Below are positions 1-11,171 of a stretch of 43,392 nucleotides of DNA, one piece after another. A program made the translations under genes and the position numbers. This stretch comes from Jaapia argillacea MUCL 33604. Its lineage: Eukaryota; Basidiomycota; Agaricomycetes; Jaapiales; Jaapiaceae. Where the stretch lies: NCBI GenBank assembly GCA_000697665.1, contig KL197736.1:318095-361486 (forward strand), in the 5' to 3' direction. The stretch's first letter is position 1, and the number at the start of each line of letters is the position of its first letter. Under the pieces are notes generated by a model. It worked only from the letters and a program-made list of their open reading frames with translations, searched no databases and was not told the origin of the DNA.

Positions 1-109
1 GCGTGATATTGTTGAGGACAACATTCTTGTACTTCGTTTCAGGAACTCGCTTTGAAATGACCTTGCTACCTGACCGAGCATTACCCTTCTCGTACTTGGT
101 CGAAAACAT
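1..109 (-). CDS. Possible 5' end of a hypothetical gene running off the left edge
   Basis: On the minus strand an ATG at 109-107 opens 36 codons without a stop up to the window edge. The peptide is basic, begins MFSTKYEKGN and is rich in Lys, Val and Asn. No domain can be recognised and the rest of the gene lies outside the window. It could equally be a short chance ORF, because 36 open codons are not rare. The call rests only on the open frame and a reasonable amino-acid mix. Confidence 0.25.
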   Translation of the reverse strand, partial: MFSTKYEKGNARSGSKVISKRVPETKYKNVVLNNIT

Positions 110-191
110 TGTCACAGTGATCAAGTGCCCATCGGAAGCTTAATTGAGAAACATTGGGCCGTCAACATCTGACAGCATACTAGGAGAAATT

Positions 192-990
192 TCAAGGCTC
201 ACGTTCAGGAACATTCACAGTCACCGCATCTGGTACAGCATCAACACCACGCCCAACCTCTTGTCGGTGGAGAACAGGCTGGGGAGCAAACGGGGCTATG
301 GGCTGTGGAGGAGGCGGCATCTGGGGACCGACTAACGGCCTTCCTGGCTCGTCATCTTCTTCATCCTCCTCACCAAAAGCTACGCGGGCGGCAAGGCGTA
401 CAGCCTCGATTTCTTCGTGGCTGTAATAGAACTGAGGGGGGTCAACAGCACCATCTATCAAAGTCACTGAGTGAGTATGGAGACAACAGCTACACCAAGT
501 GAGTGCAAATACATACCTGCCCAAGCAGACTCACGCATCCACAGAAGCGATACTGGACGGACATATATCTGGTTTGAACCGGGAAGTTTGTAGTGAACCA
601 AATGGACATTTGGATTCGGTGGAGCGTCGGCAGGCTGAGGAGGACCAGATGAAGCCAATTCCATGTCAAATGCAGGAGTGGGGGATGAATTCACATACCA
701 GAGCCAGCCTTTTTATAGGAGAAAACAACGGCTGCGGCAGCAGTGGGCAGGGCAACCATATTGGTTTCCAGAGTGCACGACGGCAGAACGATGCCAAAGC
801 GGAGCCTTCGTCTCCTAAGACCCTGAGCACTGAGCGGCGCGGCGGGGTGAACACGATATCGTCTGTAAAATAATGAACATGAAGTCAATCAACTCGAAAG
901 CAGTGGGTCTCGCGGCAGCAACACCATGTTCAGGACACCAGTCATAGGAAAAGTCGGGCAGGGTGTTGGGCGAGTTCAACGTTCGGTGAA
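192..990 (-). CDS. Hypothetical multi-exon protein, 5' end unresolved
   Basis: A consistent minus-strand model joins exons 925 and upward (start not found, perhaps near 990), 862-699, 634-535 and 466-192. Intron boundaries are GT..AG and phases agree at every junction. The protein has a middle section (LVHYKLPGSNQIYV), a section containing PPQFYYSHEEIEAVR, an acidic run (GEEDEEDDE) and a proline-rich tail ending at the stop at 192. I do not recognise the family. No initiating ATG was found in frame in the first visible exon, so an upstream exon is missing or the gene is broken. It sits about 0.5 kb from the left end of the transposon and may have been disturbed by it. The exon chain is moderately convincing; function is unknown. 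Confidence 0.4.
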
Positions 991-1475
991 TGGCGTGACG
1001 ATGATTGTCACATTGTAAGGTTTCAAAAATTCGTGTTACCGAATACGGTAATGCTTCTCATTACCAAGCACAAATTCTTGTGGGTGCGTTCCAGTTTCAT
1101 ATGCAAAACCCTGTAGTCTTGGATTCCTTCCCTTATTTGCCAGCATTTTTTTCTAGCTCCGGGGCACACGTATGGATGGCTGAGGTGGCGGGAGGGGATT
1201 CAAGGAGGGAGATCGCTCACGGACGATAGCGACATAGAATATGATCGAATGTGTCGGGAATCGAATGGTATGTTCCATATAACCTATATTCTGTCTGAAA
1301 TTGCAGCTCTGAAGCCATCCTTGCAGTTCGTTTCGACCCTGGATGCTCTCTTCCGCGGGGCTGTGGGCTGGAGCCTATGTGTCAATGCTGTGGTTGTGTA
1401 TACTGATATAATTCATTCGCAACACGTAGCTTGTTCCACGATAGGCAGGACAGGGTCATCTGAGTGCATCGTGCC
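991..1475. other. Intergenic, no gene seen
   Basis: This stretch lies between the hypothetical minus-strand gene and the left end of the transposon. It holds only short ORFs in unrelated frames (for example plus-strand 1249-1491). None can be spliced to a neighbour or shows a recognisable motif. The missing first exon of the gene at 192-990 may lie here. Confidence 0.5.
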
Positions 1476-4400
1476 TATACACTGTGATTAGGCCACTTCA
1501 CTATAGTATCCATTCCCCCCCTTCACTGCTCCCCCCTCCCATATTGCTCCTCTGTTCTCCCCAATATGTCTGCTGCTCCATCAGATTCCTCGTATCCAGA
1601 TGCTGACTCGTTAGATCAAGAGGAGCGCATCCAAGCTGCGATCCTTATGATTCTCAAGTCTGGGTGAAAACCGAACGGAAAGGCAAACTTATCCTTCCGG
1701 CAGGCTGCAAAGGAATTCCGTGTGCCAAAATCGACACTACAGGATCGATTCCATGGCCTTGGAACAAGACAGCAGGCACATGCCTCGCAACAGACCCTTA
1801 CACCGGTGCAGGAAACAGTCCTGGTCGAATGGATCAAAGTCATGGCTCGTCAGGGGATTCCTGTTACCCCTGCGATGCTTTTGGATTATGCTCGAGATAT
1901 TGCCAATGCCAATGTTGGTGAATCTTGGGTGTGACGCTTCAAGGAACGGCATCCTGAGCTCAAGGTTCGGTGGACAACCAGCCTCGAACAATGTCGTGCC
2001 CAAGCTTTGAATCAAACTACCGTGAGCGAGTTCTTTGAGGTGCTGAAGGAACTCATTGACGAGTATAATCTGGCTCCAGAGAACATCTGGAATATGGATG
2101 AGAAGGGAATACAAATGGGGGTTGGTAAAGATGTACAGGTGCTCGTCGATCGTGAGCTCAAGAATGTGTATCAGGTTGAGAGTGGTGATCGGGAGCTCGT
2201 CACTATCATTGAAGCTGTTTCTGCGACTGGGAGAGTTCTCCATCCCTCTGTCATCTATAAGGGTGCTCATCGTGACCTGTCATGGGGTAAAGAGAATCCC
2301 TGTCATGCTAGGTACGGAGATATTTCTATTGTCATAATTAATCGTGGTAACATTGGTTTGCAGCATCTCGCATTCTCCCAATGGGTGGACGGATCAGGAG
2401 TTAGGGCTAAAGTGGTTACAGAAAGACTTCGAGCCAAAAACAAGAACAGATGGCTATTGACTGCTCATCCTCGATGGCCACAACTTGCATTGTACCTACA
2501 GATTCTGCAAATTTGCCGCCGACAATCGCATTCTCATCCTTTGTCTTCCATCACACACGACACATGCTCTTCAACCTTGCGATGTTGGAGTCTTTGGCCC
2601 CCTCGCTCAATCCTGGAAATCAGAGGTCAACAAGTCAGGACGTGAGCAGATCCGTATCTCAAAAGATAACATCCTTATTTTTTACAAAACTGCTTGTGAT
2701 CGTGCGCTGAAGCCCTCGACTGTGATTTCCGCATTTGCGAAGACAGGTATTTGGCCATTTAACCCAGATGCCATTCCTGACGATATGTATGCCCCTGCCA
2801 CCAATACCACTACACGATCGGCCCCCCCACTTCCGATTGTTCCCCCAACCATATTCGACCCAACATCGAACACATTTCCATCTACCATTTCAATACATCC
2901 ACACTCATCATATCCACACCCTGACACTCCTATTTCCGTGGTGGCATCCATCGCAGCCACCTCAGCGGGAGACTCTTCCGCAACATCAGTTGGGTCCATG
3001 GCATCCACTACAGCATCGACTGCAGCCACCACATCGACTGCAACCACCACGTCAACCCTAACCATTACGGCCTCACCCAACCCGGTATCACTTCCTTTCA
3101 AACTCGTTCCCCTTCCTCGTGCCCTCCCAGTCTACGCTTCGCGCGAAGCCTTTGCACAGCAAAATGTTGACCTACAAGCATTGTTGTTAGAATGTTCCGA
3201 GCAATCACAAAGATACTATGCTCAACTAAAGCTGATGGAAAGCGAGAATGAGAGGTTGCAAAAGAGGGCTTTCCGGAGGAAGAAGAAGAAAAGGATCCTT
3301 GATACTACTCATGCTCATCACATGACTTCCGACGAAAATCTTGATGCACTGGTGAGGGCAGAGTGGGAAAGCCTGATGAAGGCCGTGTTGAAGGAGGCTG
3401 CTCCCCACTTAAAGCACCAAGCAAAGCTCATTGCAGACCACTACAAACGCCTTGCACTTGATGAAAAGAACACGGAGAGGGAGGAGAAACGAAGAAAGGC
3501 AGACGAAGAGAGGATGAAAAAGAAAGCTGCTGTAGAGGCTGAGAAGTTGCAAAAGCGAGCGGAGAAGGCGGCATTAAGAGCGGAGAAGGCAAAAGAGCTT
3601 GCAGAGCGGAAAGCACAGGGGAAGGGACGGAGAGCAGGACGCAGCAGACAAAACAATACCCAAGCCATAGCGCCTGAGGAACCGGACTTGTCCGTGACAA
3701 TGCAGCCGGATCTGGCCCCTGAACTACCTGCGACACCAAGACCTCGTCTGCATCCTCGAAGAAAACAGAATGCCAAATCCATCAGAGATGTGCCTCAGTC
3801 ACCCTCGAATCAATATCTTGTCCTCGGGGAGGATGGTGCGGGAGGTGAAGGCCTGGAAGGAGCGAGAGACATCACAACACCTAATCGAGACACGATAACG
3901 GGAGGATGGGTGGTGTCGACACCGAGGCAGAAGGGAAGGATAGTACTGATGGATGAAGAAGCTGCTGAGATCAAGCCGATGATGATATTGGTGCCCATTA
4001 CACCAGACCGGACAGGCGGAAAGGCAGAGCTTGACGAGGATGAGGGGTGGCAGGTCACTGGCATTGTTGAGTCGAGGACTCAATCACCTCCCAAAGTATC
4101 AAAGCAAAGGACTGCCAAGAGGATTATACAAGATGAAGCTTGCGTGGAGATTTTGCGAACGCCGAGGTCGAGAGGGAGAACGAAAACGGTGGTGGTCACG
4201 GTGTCGCGAGGTGTTGTATCTTCTCCGGATTTGCACGCCGTTGACGTTGTTGGTGTACGCCGTAACCCACGGAGAACGAATCGAAGATGATTCTTGGTGA
4301 ATAAAGTCGAGTAGTATTGCTGTTTGGGGGACAATGGTGCCTCCAGGAGCGGTTGAACCAGCCGTTCCCACGGTTGGCCGAGTACGTACTCATTGGCCGA

Positions 4401-4904
4401 AATTGCACCCTCTGCTGGAAAATATTCATGGTGCCATCCACAACGTCTCAAAAAATATAAAAGCACTTGGAGTGGGTTGCAAAGATATCTTACTACACTA
4501 CTCAAAGAGGAGCCAGGAGGAACACAATAGTTTTTGAAGAGCTATGAAGCAAGAAGCACAGAGTGGCCGAGTACCCGGCAGTACACAGTATGCTGGGTAC
4601 GATTGAATGGGAGCCTGGAGGCAATACGTATGGCCGGATGAAAGGGAGTCAACATCTTGAATTCCATGATTCGAGGATGAGCGACGAACGTCACGAATGG
4701 GTCTGGGTGACAAGTTGTGCTGCCAGTGCAGGATTAACTTGAGAAGTCGCACGTAACGATGTCATGAAAAGTACCTCGTCATGGTGCAAGGACTTTCAGG
4801 TATAGTTAATGATAAGTATAAGGACGACAGCTGGCGATCATCAGCCGGACCCGAAAAGCCCGTATGAGATAAATAGCCCAAAGTTTAAGTGATACAGTGG
4901 TATA
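1476..4904 (+). mobile_element. Pogo/Fot1-type (Tc1/mariner superfamily) DNA transposon, decayed
   Basis: The element is defined by its DDD transposase (1566-4290). The proposed ends are the best candidates by eye. At the left, TATACACTGTGAT starts at 1476. At the right, the reverse complement of 4889-4904 reads TATACCACTGTATCAC. Both share TATA followed by an ACTGT core, and TA is the known target duplication of this superfamily. The match is short and imperfect, so the boundaries are tentative, and the true terminal inverted repeats may be longer and diverged. Length of about 3.4 kb with about 90 nt of 5' leader suits the group. The 600-bp right tail (4291-4904) holds no gene. Confidence 0.45.
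1566..4290 (+). pseudogene. Pogo-like DDE/DDD transposase (CENP-B/Jerky-like), inactivated by three stops
   Basis: One frame runs from ATG 1566 through an N-terminal helix-turn-helix region (FRQAAKEFRVPKSTLQDR, psq/CENP-B type), then the catalytic core. The three acidic residues are visible: NMDEKG near 2092, LILDGH near 2472 and QPCDVG near 2573. An apparent frameshift at 2312-2363 is a 52-nt intron (GTACGG...TTGCAG). Removing it restores SISHSPNGWTDQELG, a typical core segment. Three TGA codons interrupt the frame at 1665-1667, 1932-1934 and 2458-2460, each where Arg (CGA) would fit. After the core there is a Ser/Thr/Pro linker and a long Lys/Arg/Glu-rich coiled coil (about 3200-3640), then a basic tail to the stop at 4288-4290. 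All three catalytic Asp survive, so this is a fairly recent loss rather than an old ruin. Confidence 0.85.
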
Positions 4905-5034
4905 CACACGCTCCTAGAGCTGTTGTAATTGAACCATGGAGATCAAACGAAGCACAAAACTGTCCGGTGGCCAAGATGGCCGGGACACCTAATGGAAAAC
5001 TGCGTCGAAGAAGTGAATGAAAACAGAAAGACGG

Positions 5035-6281
5035 CTAGAGCGGTGCAAGAAGTACAGTCAGAGCACCAGCCGTCAGGATACCTCCCACCAATCCACCTAT
5101 ACCCCGTCTATGCGAAGACCTCCGTTCCCAAGCAGCCCGTTGATTCTCTCTTTCCTGTTGCTCCTGCATCATCATCCTCTGCATTTCCGCTCGAGAATAA
5201 TTCAAACCATCCTGTAACTGCCTCAACTCCTCATCCAACCTCTGAACCACCATCTCATTCCTCCGCCTCTCCTCCTCCAACTCCCTCACCGCTCGCATAT
5301 CTCGGTCCCTCATCGCTTCCATCATCTCCTCTCGTAACTGCTTCATCTCGAACTCGTGCTGCTGCTTGAGCTTCCTGATCTCGCCATCTAACTCCGCTCC
5401 CGCCGACGTATCCTCCAGTTCCGCGCCTTTCGCCATCTCCGTCTGGATCCTGGTAAATTCAGGCTGAGAATGTGTAATGATATCGGAAACGATTTGGTCG
5501 GCGGGTGGGAATTTAGGTCCTGCGACACCACGACCTAGTCGAACGAGTTGGGCGCCCTGGTCTATAAGGGTCTTGAAGAAACCCTCCTTCGTCTTCAGCT
5601 CCAGTTCACGCTGCTCTCCTTCCTGCGGCGACTCGAGCTTGTCCCACATCGTGGTGATGATAACAACGTTCTTCATCGATTCCGCACCGCATAGTTTCTT
5701 GAACATCCGCAGATTACGCTGTGAGGAGTTGCCCATTCGAGGATCAATGATTCGATGCATGTAGATAATACCAGCTAACTTCTGGTTCTGGTCGTATCTA
5801 GGTCACCGTAACATCAGACCAGTTTGACGAAATGGAGGGAGGGTAGACTCACTCGGCCTTTAAGAACGTCGCAATTTTCCTCAAGACGTCAGCGTCTGTC
5901 ATCCCGCCCGCAGCTCCCCGAGAGTCATCAAATCCAGGGGTATCGATAAAAGTTATGCATGCAGAGCTATTTGGCACGAAATAACGAGAGCGATGGATTT
6001 TCGCGGTTTGAGATTGAAGTGAGTGCCCGACAACTATCTCCTCGTCGTTCGTAATCGATTTGATGAACTGAGAAGGGACATCGTTTAGCAGGGGTCGTTG
6101 AATTCTGCATAGTGACGCATACCGAGGATTTCCCTGTCCCCGTCGCTCCCATGATACTATCGCAAAACATCGGTCATATGGACAATTCGAGCAGAATTGG
6201 GACTCACGCAATCTTCGCTTCGGGCTCGCCATCAGAGCCTTCAAACTGATAGGGTGGCGGATTTGGCATGTATCTGCTCAT
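5035..6281 (-). CDS. AIG1/GIMAP-like P-loop GTPase with coiled coil and hydrophobic C-terminus (short type, copy A)
   Basis: Exons are complement(5035-5797, 5853-6067, 6123-6156, 6208-6281), giving 361 aa with all phases consistent. G1 is GATGTGKS (28-35). G3 is DTPGFDDS (from residue 78). The G4 position reads TTMWD (156-160) instead of the usual (T/N)KxD, keeping the Asp. A charged coiled coil follows (about 225-335), then a hydrophobic end rich in Gly, Leu and Ala (about 341-361) that could anchor the protein in a membrane. AIG1/GIMAP proteins are membrane-associated regulatory GTPases in animals and plants; fungal members are uncharacterised. The start at 6281 is the first ATG in frame, and a TATA-like CATATAAGG lies about 40 nt upstream. 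It is head-to-head with copy B, which has the same 34-nt and 215-nt internal exons. Family is well supported; cellular role is unknown. Confidence 0.88.
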
Positions 6282-7346
6282 GGTGTTGGAGGGAGGCGCT
6301 ACAGAATAAGAAGCAGGACCTTATATGATACTGGGATAGCGCGGGGCGCTGGCTGTAAGAGCCCCGACCTGGATCGGGCGTAGGGAATCCCAAACCGTTG
6401 GTATGGATTTACATACTATGTACGGTTGAAAATGATTGATTGACCTCGACCCCTAAGATCCGAATACCAGACAAAGGCAGTGTATCCTGTGAACGCAGTG
6501 TTTAGCGCTCGCCCACCGATTTGGCGGTCGGGAGGTAAAGGCGTGGTTGATTGAGCTTATCGTTAACCAATGGTAAGCTGACTTCAGTTCCTGACTTCAT
6601 TTGCAACTTCTACCGAGTGAGCGAGAAGATTCAGGTGACCAGGGTTGTAAGGGATACTTACCAAGTTTGACCAAGATGATCTTTTTGGTCCTGGATTCTG
6701 CGGCTGTGGCCGTTCCACGAGTTTCCTCAAGGACCCCGGACACCAGTAAAACGCAGTGTTTTCAGGACGTGAAGACTGGATGCAGGACAATCGAAGACAT
6801 TGAATGGACAGAGCCTTCCTAACAAAATTACAGCGGATGTTGTTATGAACATGACAATCTCGTGGATGTCATCCAGGAGAACCGAGGCAGACGGATTTGA
6901 GACGGTGCTGAAGAGAAGTTGAAGTCGGAATTTGCTAGGAAATGTCACACCTGTGACATGCAGTCAGTCCTCGGACTTCAACTTTCCACATTGCACAGCC
7001 TATTTGTCGACCTGCCTGGTCACTTTTAATTGATGCCTTTGCTCGGATGTATGCTGTACTTACATCGAGCGCTACGCTCTTGTGCCGCCTCTCAATAGCT
7101 TGATTGACAGGTTGTGGTCTCCATAAGGCGGTAATTACCTAGGCTCTCCTTCGTTCGGTATCACGACGGCAGTGGTTGGCCTACAGTTTCAAAGTTGGTT
7201 ATCAATATACCCTCTTGAAACTCGCATCGCTAACTTCGGACAGCAAGGTCAAAAATTCGATATACCTCCCTCACTGACAGGTCCCCCCCCCTCCCCCCAG
7301 TCCCCATCTCCCCCACTGGTTCTGACATAGGTCTTCATCCTTCGAG
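6282..7346. promoter_or_regulatory. Divergent intergenic region between GTPase genes A and B
   Basis: This 1065-bp spacer separates the start codons of the two short-type GTPases and must hold both promoters. On the A side a TATA-like element is seen (plus strand 6320-6328, CTTATATGA). On the B side a C-rich tract (about 7284-7310) lies about 40-60 nt before the ATG at 7347. No ORF here can be joined to either gene. Shared control of the two copies is plausible from the layout but is not shown. Confidence 0.45.
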
Positions 7347-8603
7347 ATGTCACACAATCAAGGATATTCCGTTATGAAACGGCGGGATGCCCAAATCGCG
7401 TGAGTTACCCTGTAGTTTGAATGGCTGGCGGACCACTGAATGAAGGTGTATATTGTTCCAGTGTAATGGGCGCTACGGGAACTGGGAAATCGTCGGTAAG
7501 GTGATCTCTTCTAAAGTATAGTGTCAAAACCAACACGACGACAATGTTTAGTTTGTTAAAGCAGTCACCAACGACCGTAGAGTCCACATTGGTCATTGTT
7601 TAGACTCGGAGACGGACACGATTACTCTTTCCCGATTCTACGAAGAACCCGACGCTCGTTGCGTCACACTCATCGACACACCTGGATTCGACGACTCTCG
7701 AGGAGCCGCTGGCGGTTTGAGTGATGCTGATATCTTAAGGAAGATAGCTGCGTATCTCGAACAAGAGTACGTCTATTCTATATTTTGAGTTTTCTAGAGC
7801 CCCACTGACCTCTCGCGACCTCTAGGTACGACGATGATCGTAAATTGGATGGACTCATCTACTTGCATCGAATCTCCGACGTCAGGGTTGGCAACACCTC
7901 CCAACGTAACCTTCGAATGTTCCGCAAACTGGTCGGTTCCCAATCAATGAAGAACGTCGTCATCGTCACTACTATGTGGGACTTGGTTCCCCGACAAGAA
8001 GCGGAGCGACGCGAACGGGAACTTATGACGAGCAAAAGTTTCTTCAAAACTCTTTTGGATAATGGTGCTGAACTCGTTCGATTTGGTCGTAATTGCCAAG
8101 GAGAAAAGTTCCAGCCGCCTCTCGAGGTCGTTTCCGACCTGTTGAAATGGAGCGAGCCGGAATGGCTTTGCATTCAAACGGAGATGGACGAAGGAAAGGG
8201 AGTGGCAGAGACATCTGCCGGGTCTGAGCTCAGTCAAGAGCTCCGAGCTCTTATCACGAAGCACCAGAACCAAATGAGGGAGCTCCGACAGGAACTGGCG
8301 GAGGCTCTTCAGGAGAGGGATATGAGATTGAAGAGAGAACTGGATGTGGAACGGTCAAAGTTGGAGCACGAGGTGAAGCGTTGGGAAAGAGAACGTCAAC
8401 GATTGAGGGAAGATTTGGATTCTCTTAGGGCGACGGCTGAGAGGCAGAAGATTGTTTCTCAGACGAGATTGGAGCAAGAGCGCGCGGAGTATAAGAGGAC
8501 GATGCCGAGTTGGACGTCATCGTTGGCGGACGGTGTTAAGGCTGGCGCCAGCATTTTCTCAGCACTCCATGGAGCGGGAGCGCTTGCGGGCTTACACTTC
8601 TAG
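7347..8603 (+). CDS. AIG1/GIMAP-like P-loop GTPase (short type, copy B)
   Basis: Exons 7347-7399, 7462-7495, 7552-7766 and 7826-8603 give 359 aa. G1 is GATGTGKS (21-28), G3 is DTPGFDDS (from 71), and the G4 position is TTMWD (149-153). The segment RGAAGG(L/M)(S/T)DAD after G3 is nearly identical in copy A, and internal exon lengths (34 and 215 nt) are exactly the same, so the two are paralogues. Residues about 215-320 form a charged coiled coil. The C-terminus is enriched in Ala, Gly and Leu and is weakly hydrophobic, less clearly a membrane anchor than in copy A. The start at 7347 is the first ATG in frame and matches the exon-1 splice phase of copy A. It converges on copy C. GTP or ATP binding is a family expectation; no partner is visible. 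Confidence 0.88.
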
Positions 8604-9175
8604 GTGAAGACTCGCCATCGTCGCTGGAATATCGTTGGGCGAATTCATTCAGGACATCCTCATTTATATATCCATCTGTTGCATGAATAGTGTGGCTCTT
8701 CTCTGGCTCCTTCAGCCTAGGTTATTTTTGATATCTCACCTCTTCTGCACCCCTTCGTATGGAAAGATCTTGCAATTGCTTGTTCGCAGAACTATGCTGT
8801 ATATATATTGTGCTGTGGTTCATCATAAGGAAAATATCTATGGACTGGTCGCAACCGCCGCATACCTGCAGGCTACACCACCTCCGAACTTGATAATTTG
8901 TTAGCTGGTGACGTCCACTCCACCGCGAGTCGGCGCTGAGCGTTGTTGAGCTACTTAAGTACTAATCAGATTGCAAATGTGTGTATTCTTTCATGCTGTC
9001 ACAACCGAAGGTACCTCGGCGTGTGATACTGATAGAGCCAGACTTCACGACATCCGCGCGCGACGAGCAAAAGATGAACAATCACTGCTCACGTCCTCGT
9101 ATTGTCGTAGATATCTACAATTCAAACCCACCAAAACACCCAGATATGCATAGAAATTATCGCAAACACTCCACC
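8604..9175. other. Convergent 3' spacer between GTPase genes B and C
   Basis: This 572-bp stretch lies between the stop codons of two convergent genes and probably holds their 3' UTRs. It is locally AT-rich, with runs such as TATATATATT near 8800. The small plus-strand ORFs (8635-8904, 8971-9153) have no recognisable content and no splice continuation. Confidence 0.5.
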
Positions 9176-11171
9176 CTACGATGGATACCAAGAAGTCGTC
9201 ACAGATCCCAAAACCCGCCTTGAACTCGCCAACCACCCACCACCCTGCATCTGGGCCAATTGTCCCTCAAGCCTCGCCTTCACATTATGCAGCTGCAGCA
9301 TATGGTCTGCAAGACGGACTCGGGCCGTCCGGTCGACAGCAGGCAATCGCAAGTAAGCTTCGATACGTTGTATATCACCCACAACCGCATCCAGTTCTTT
9401 CCGAATAGGTTCGCTCGACTGACTTTGTTGGTCGATTTGGGCCTGTACACATTGTTGGGTTAAGATTCGGTTGACCTCCTCCCTAACTTGACGAGATTGT
9501 TGGAGTAGTTGTGCGAAATTCTGGTTGGTTGCGTAGGTGGTTGAGATGGCTTGAGTAGGTTGTTGGGCGGAGTTATATGGTTGATAGGATAGGGGCGGTA
9601 GCGGGGCCTGAGAGAGGGAGTTCGTCCGGGAAGTTGAAATGCGAGGCCCGCCCTGTAATGCGCCGAGGGTGGCTACGGTAGAACTGCCACTGGGAGTTGG
9701 CTGTTGTCGGGCGTTCGTCGCCGAAAGATTGGCTTTATTATTGGCGAGAGCCGTCGCTAGATGCTTATAAGGAGACCCGACGTCCATAGGCTGAATCTCC
9801 AAGGTAGCATTCGTTGTAGAGGGTATAGGTCGGAAAGCAGGAGATGATGACTGAGGACGAAGAGTGACAGCGGACGACATTGTTTCTCCAGAGCTGTCAA
9901 AGTCGATGAGCTGGGCCTCAGCCACTGAACCTGCGGCTGGCGCTGGAGACTGGGCAGGACGACGGGGCAGAGGGGGTGGGTGATGGCGGTAGGGTGGAGG
10001 CGGCGCAGCTCCTAACTTCTCCGCCTCAGCTTGCAAAATCGCAATCCTCTCTTGGAGTGCTTGTACATCCGCCTCAATCTCCCTTCGCACTTCATCTGTT
10101 TCTCCCCCAACTTCTTCCATCTCAATATACAACTCTCGAAGCTCCTGCTCGTTCCGTGCAGTCTGGTCAAGGATCTCCCTCCGGAGTTCGATTCCGGCCT
10201 GTGTGTCGGTGAGGAGTTTTCCCTCTTCTATCAACTCCCTCTGAATGAGGAGAGGAGTAGGTTCGTTATGGAGAAGGTTGATAATGATGGATTGTGCCGT
10301 GGCGAATATCCCATCGTGGCGAACCATGTGGGCTCCTTCATCAACGAGAGGCTTGAATAAAGTGGACTTGGATTTAAGTTCCTCCTCCCGAGATGCACCG
10401 ACAGCTGGGTCGACCTGGCTCCACCTCGTTGTAACAATGAGAACATTCTTGAAGGCGTGTGTACCGCATAACTTCTGAAACATTACGAGGTTCCGAAGGG
10501 CTGAGCCTCCCATTCTGGGAGACGAGATGTTATGAACGTAGATGACGCCGGTCAACCTTCTGCCCTCGTTGTATCTGCGATAGACTTCGCTTAGCCGACG
10601 AGCGATGGATGACGAATGGAAGGACGTACTCTGTGGCAAGGAATTCGGCGATTACACCCAGAATATCGGCATCGCTTCTGTTCGTATCATCGAATCCCGG
10701 TGTATCCACTAGTCTGACACGACGACCGTCGACCAAGAACGGCTGGGAGAGTTCGACTTTGTCTGTACAAGATTGTAGGCTATCGCTAACCCGCAGACGC
10801 GAGCTGCTAACGAGGTTTATGAACTGAACGGCGATGAGTTAGATGGGGACCATAACGGAATGCGCCCACAGCTACTCACGGTTGATTTTCCTACTCCCGT
10901 AGCACCCATTACACTTAGAGCAAAGATGGTGAATCAACAGGGCGTGAGGACAGCCATTGAGGAAAACATACGCGATCCGAACCTCATCATTGCTTTTCGA
11001 TGGTGCTAGCGAGAAATCGGTTTGATTGTCTTGATTTCCTATGAGTAGGAACTCACCTGGTGATGACCTGCCAGTGATGGAGGTAGGTTTCGGGGGAACA
11101 GGAGGTGGTGTTCTGTCATGTTTCTTGTTCTTTGAAGAAGCTATGACATGTTGCGTTGTATTGGAAGACAT
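9176..11171 (-). CDS. AIG1/GIMAP-like P-loop GTPase, long type with Pro/Ser-rich linker (copy C)
   Basis: Exons complement(9176-10574, 10630-10823, 10880-10913, 10972-11005, 11057-11171) give 591 aa. A short Pro-rich head (PPPVPPKP) precedes G1 GATGVGKS (53-60) and G3 DTPGFDDT (from 101). At G4 the sequence is TTRWS (174-178), so the Asp that normally reads guanine is Ser. A coiled coil (about 235-300) leads to a long low-complexity Pro/Ser/Thr/Gln linker (about 300-470). The C-terminal roughly 100 residues are predicted helical and end with a Trp-containing tail. The C-terminal part resembles that of copy D, so it is probably a folded conserved domain. Copies C and D align without gaps through about residue 178. 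The P-loop sits in its own 34-nt exon, as in A and B. Nucleotide preference may differ from true GTPases. Confidence 0.87.

Noticed and set aside
2682-3101. 139-aa minus-strand ORF rich in Val and Asp
   Set aside because: Shadow of the Ser/Thr/Pro-repeat linker of the transposase on the opposite strand.
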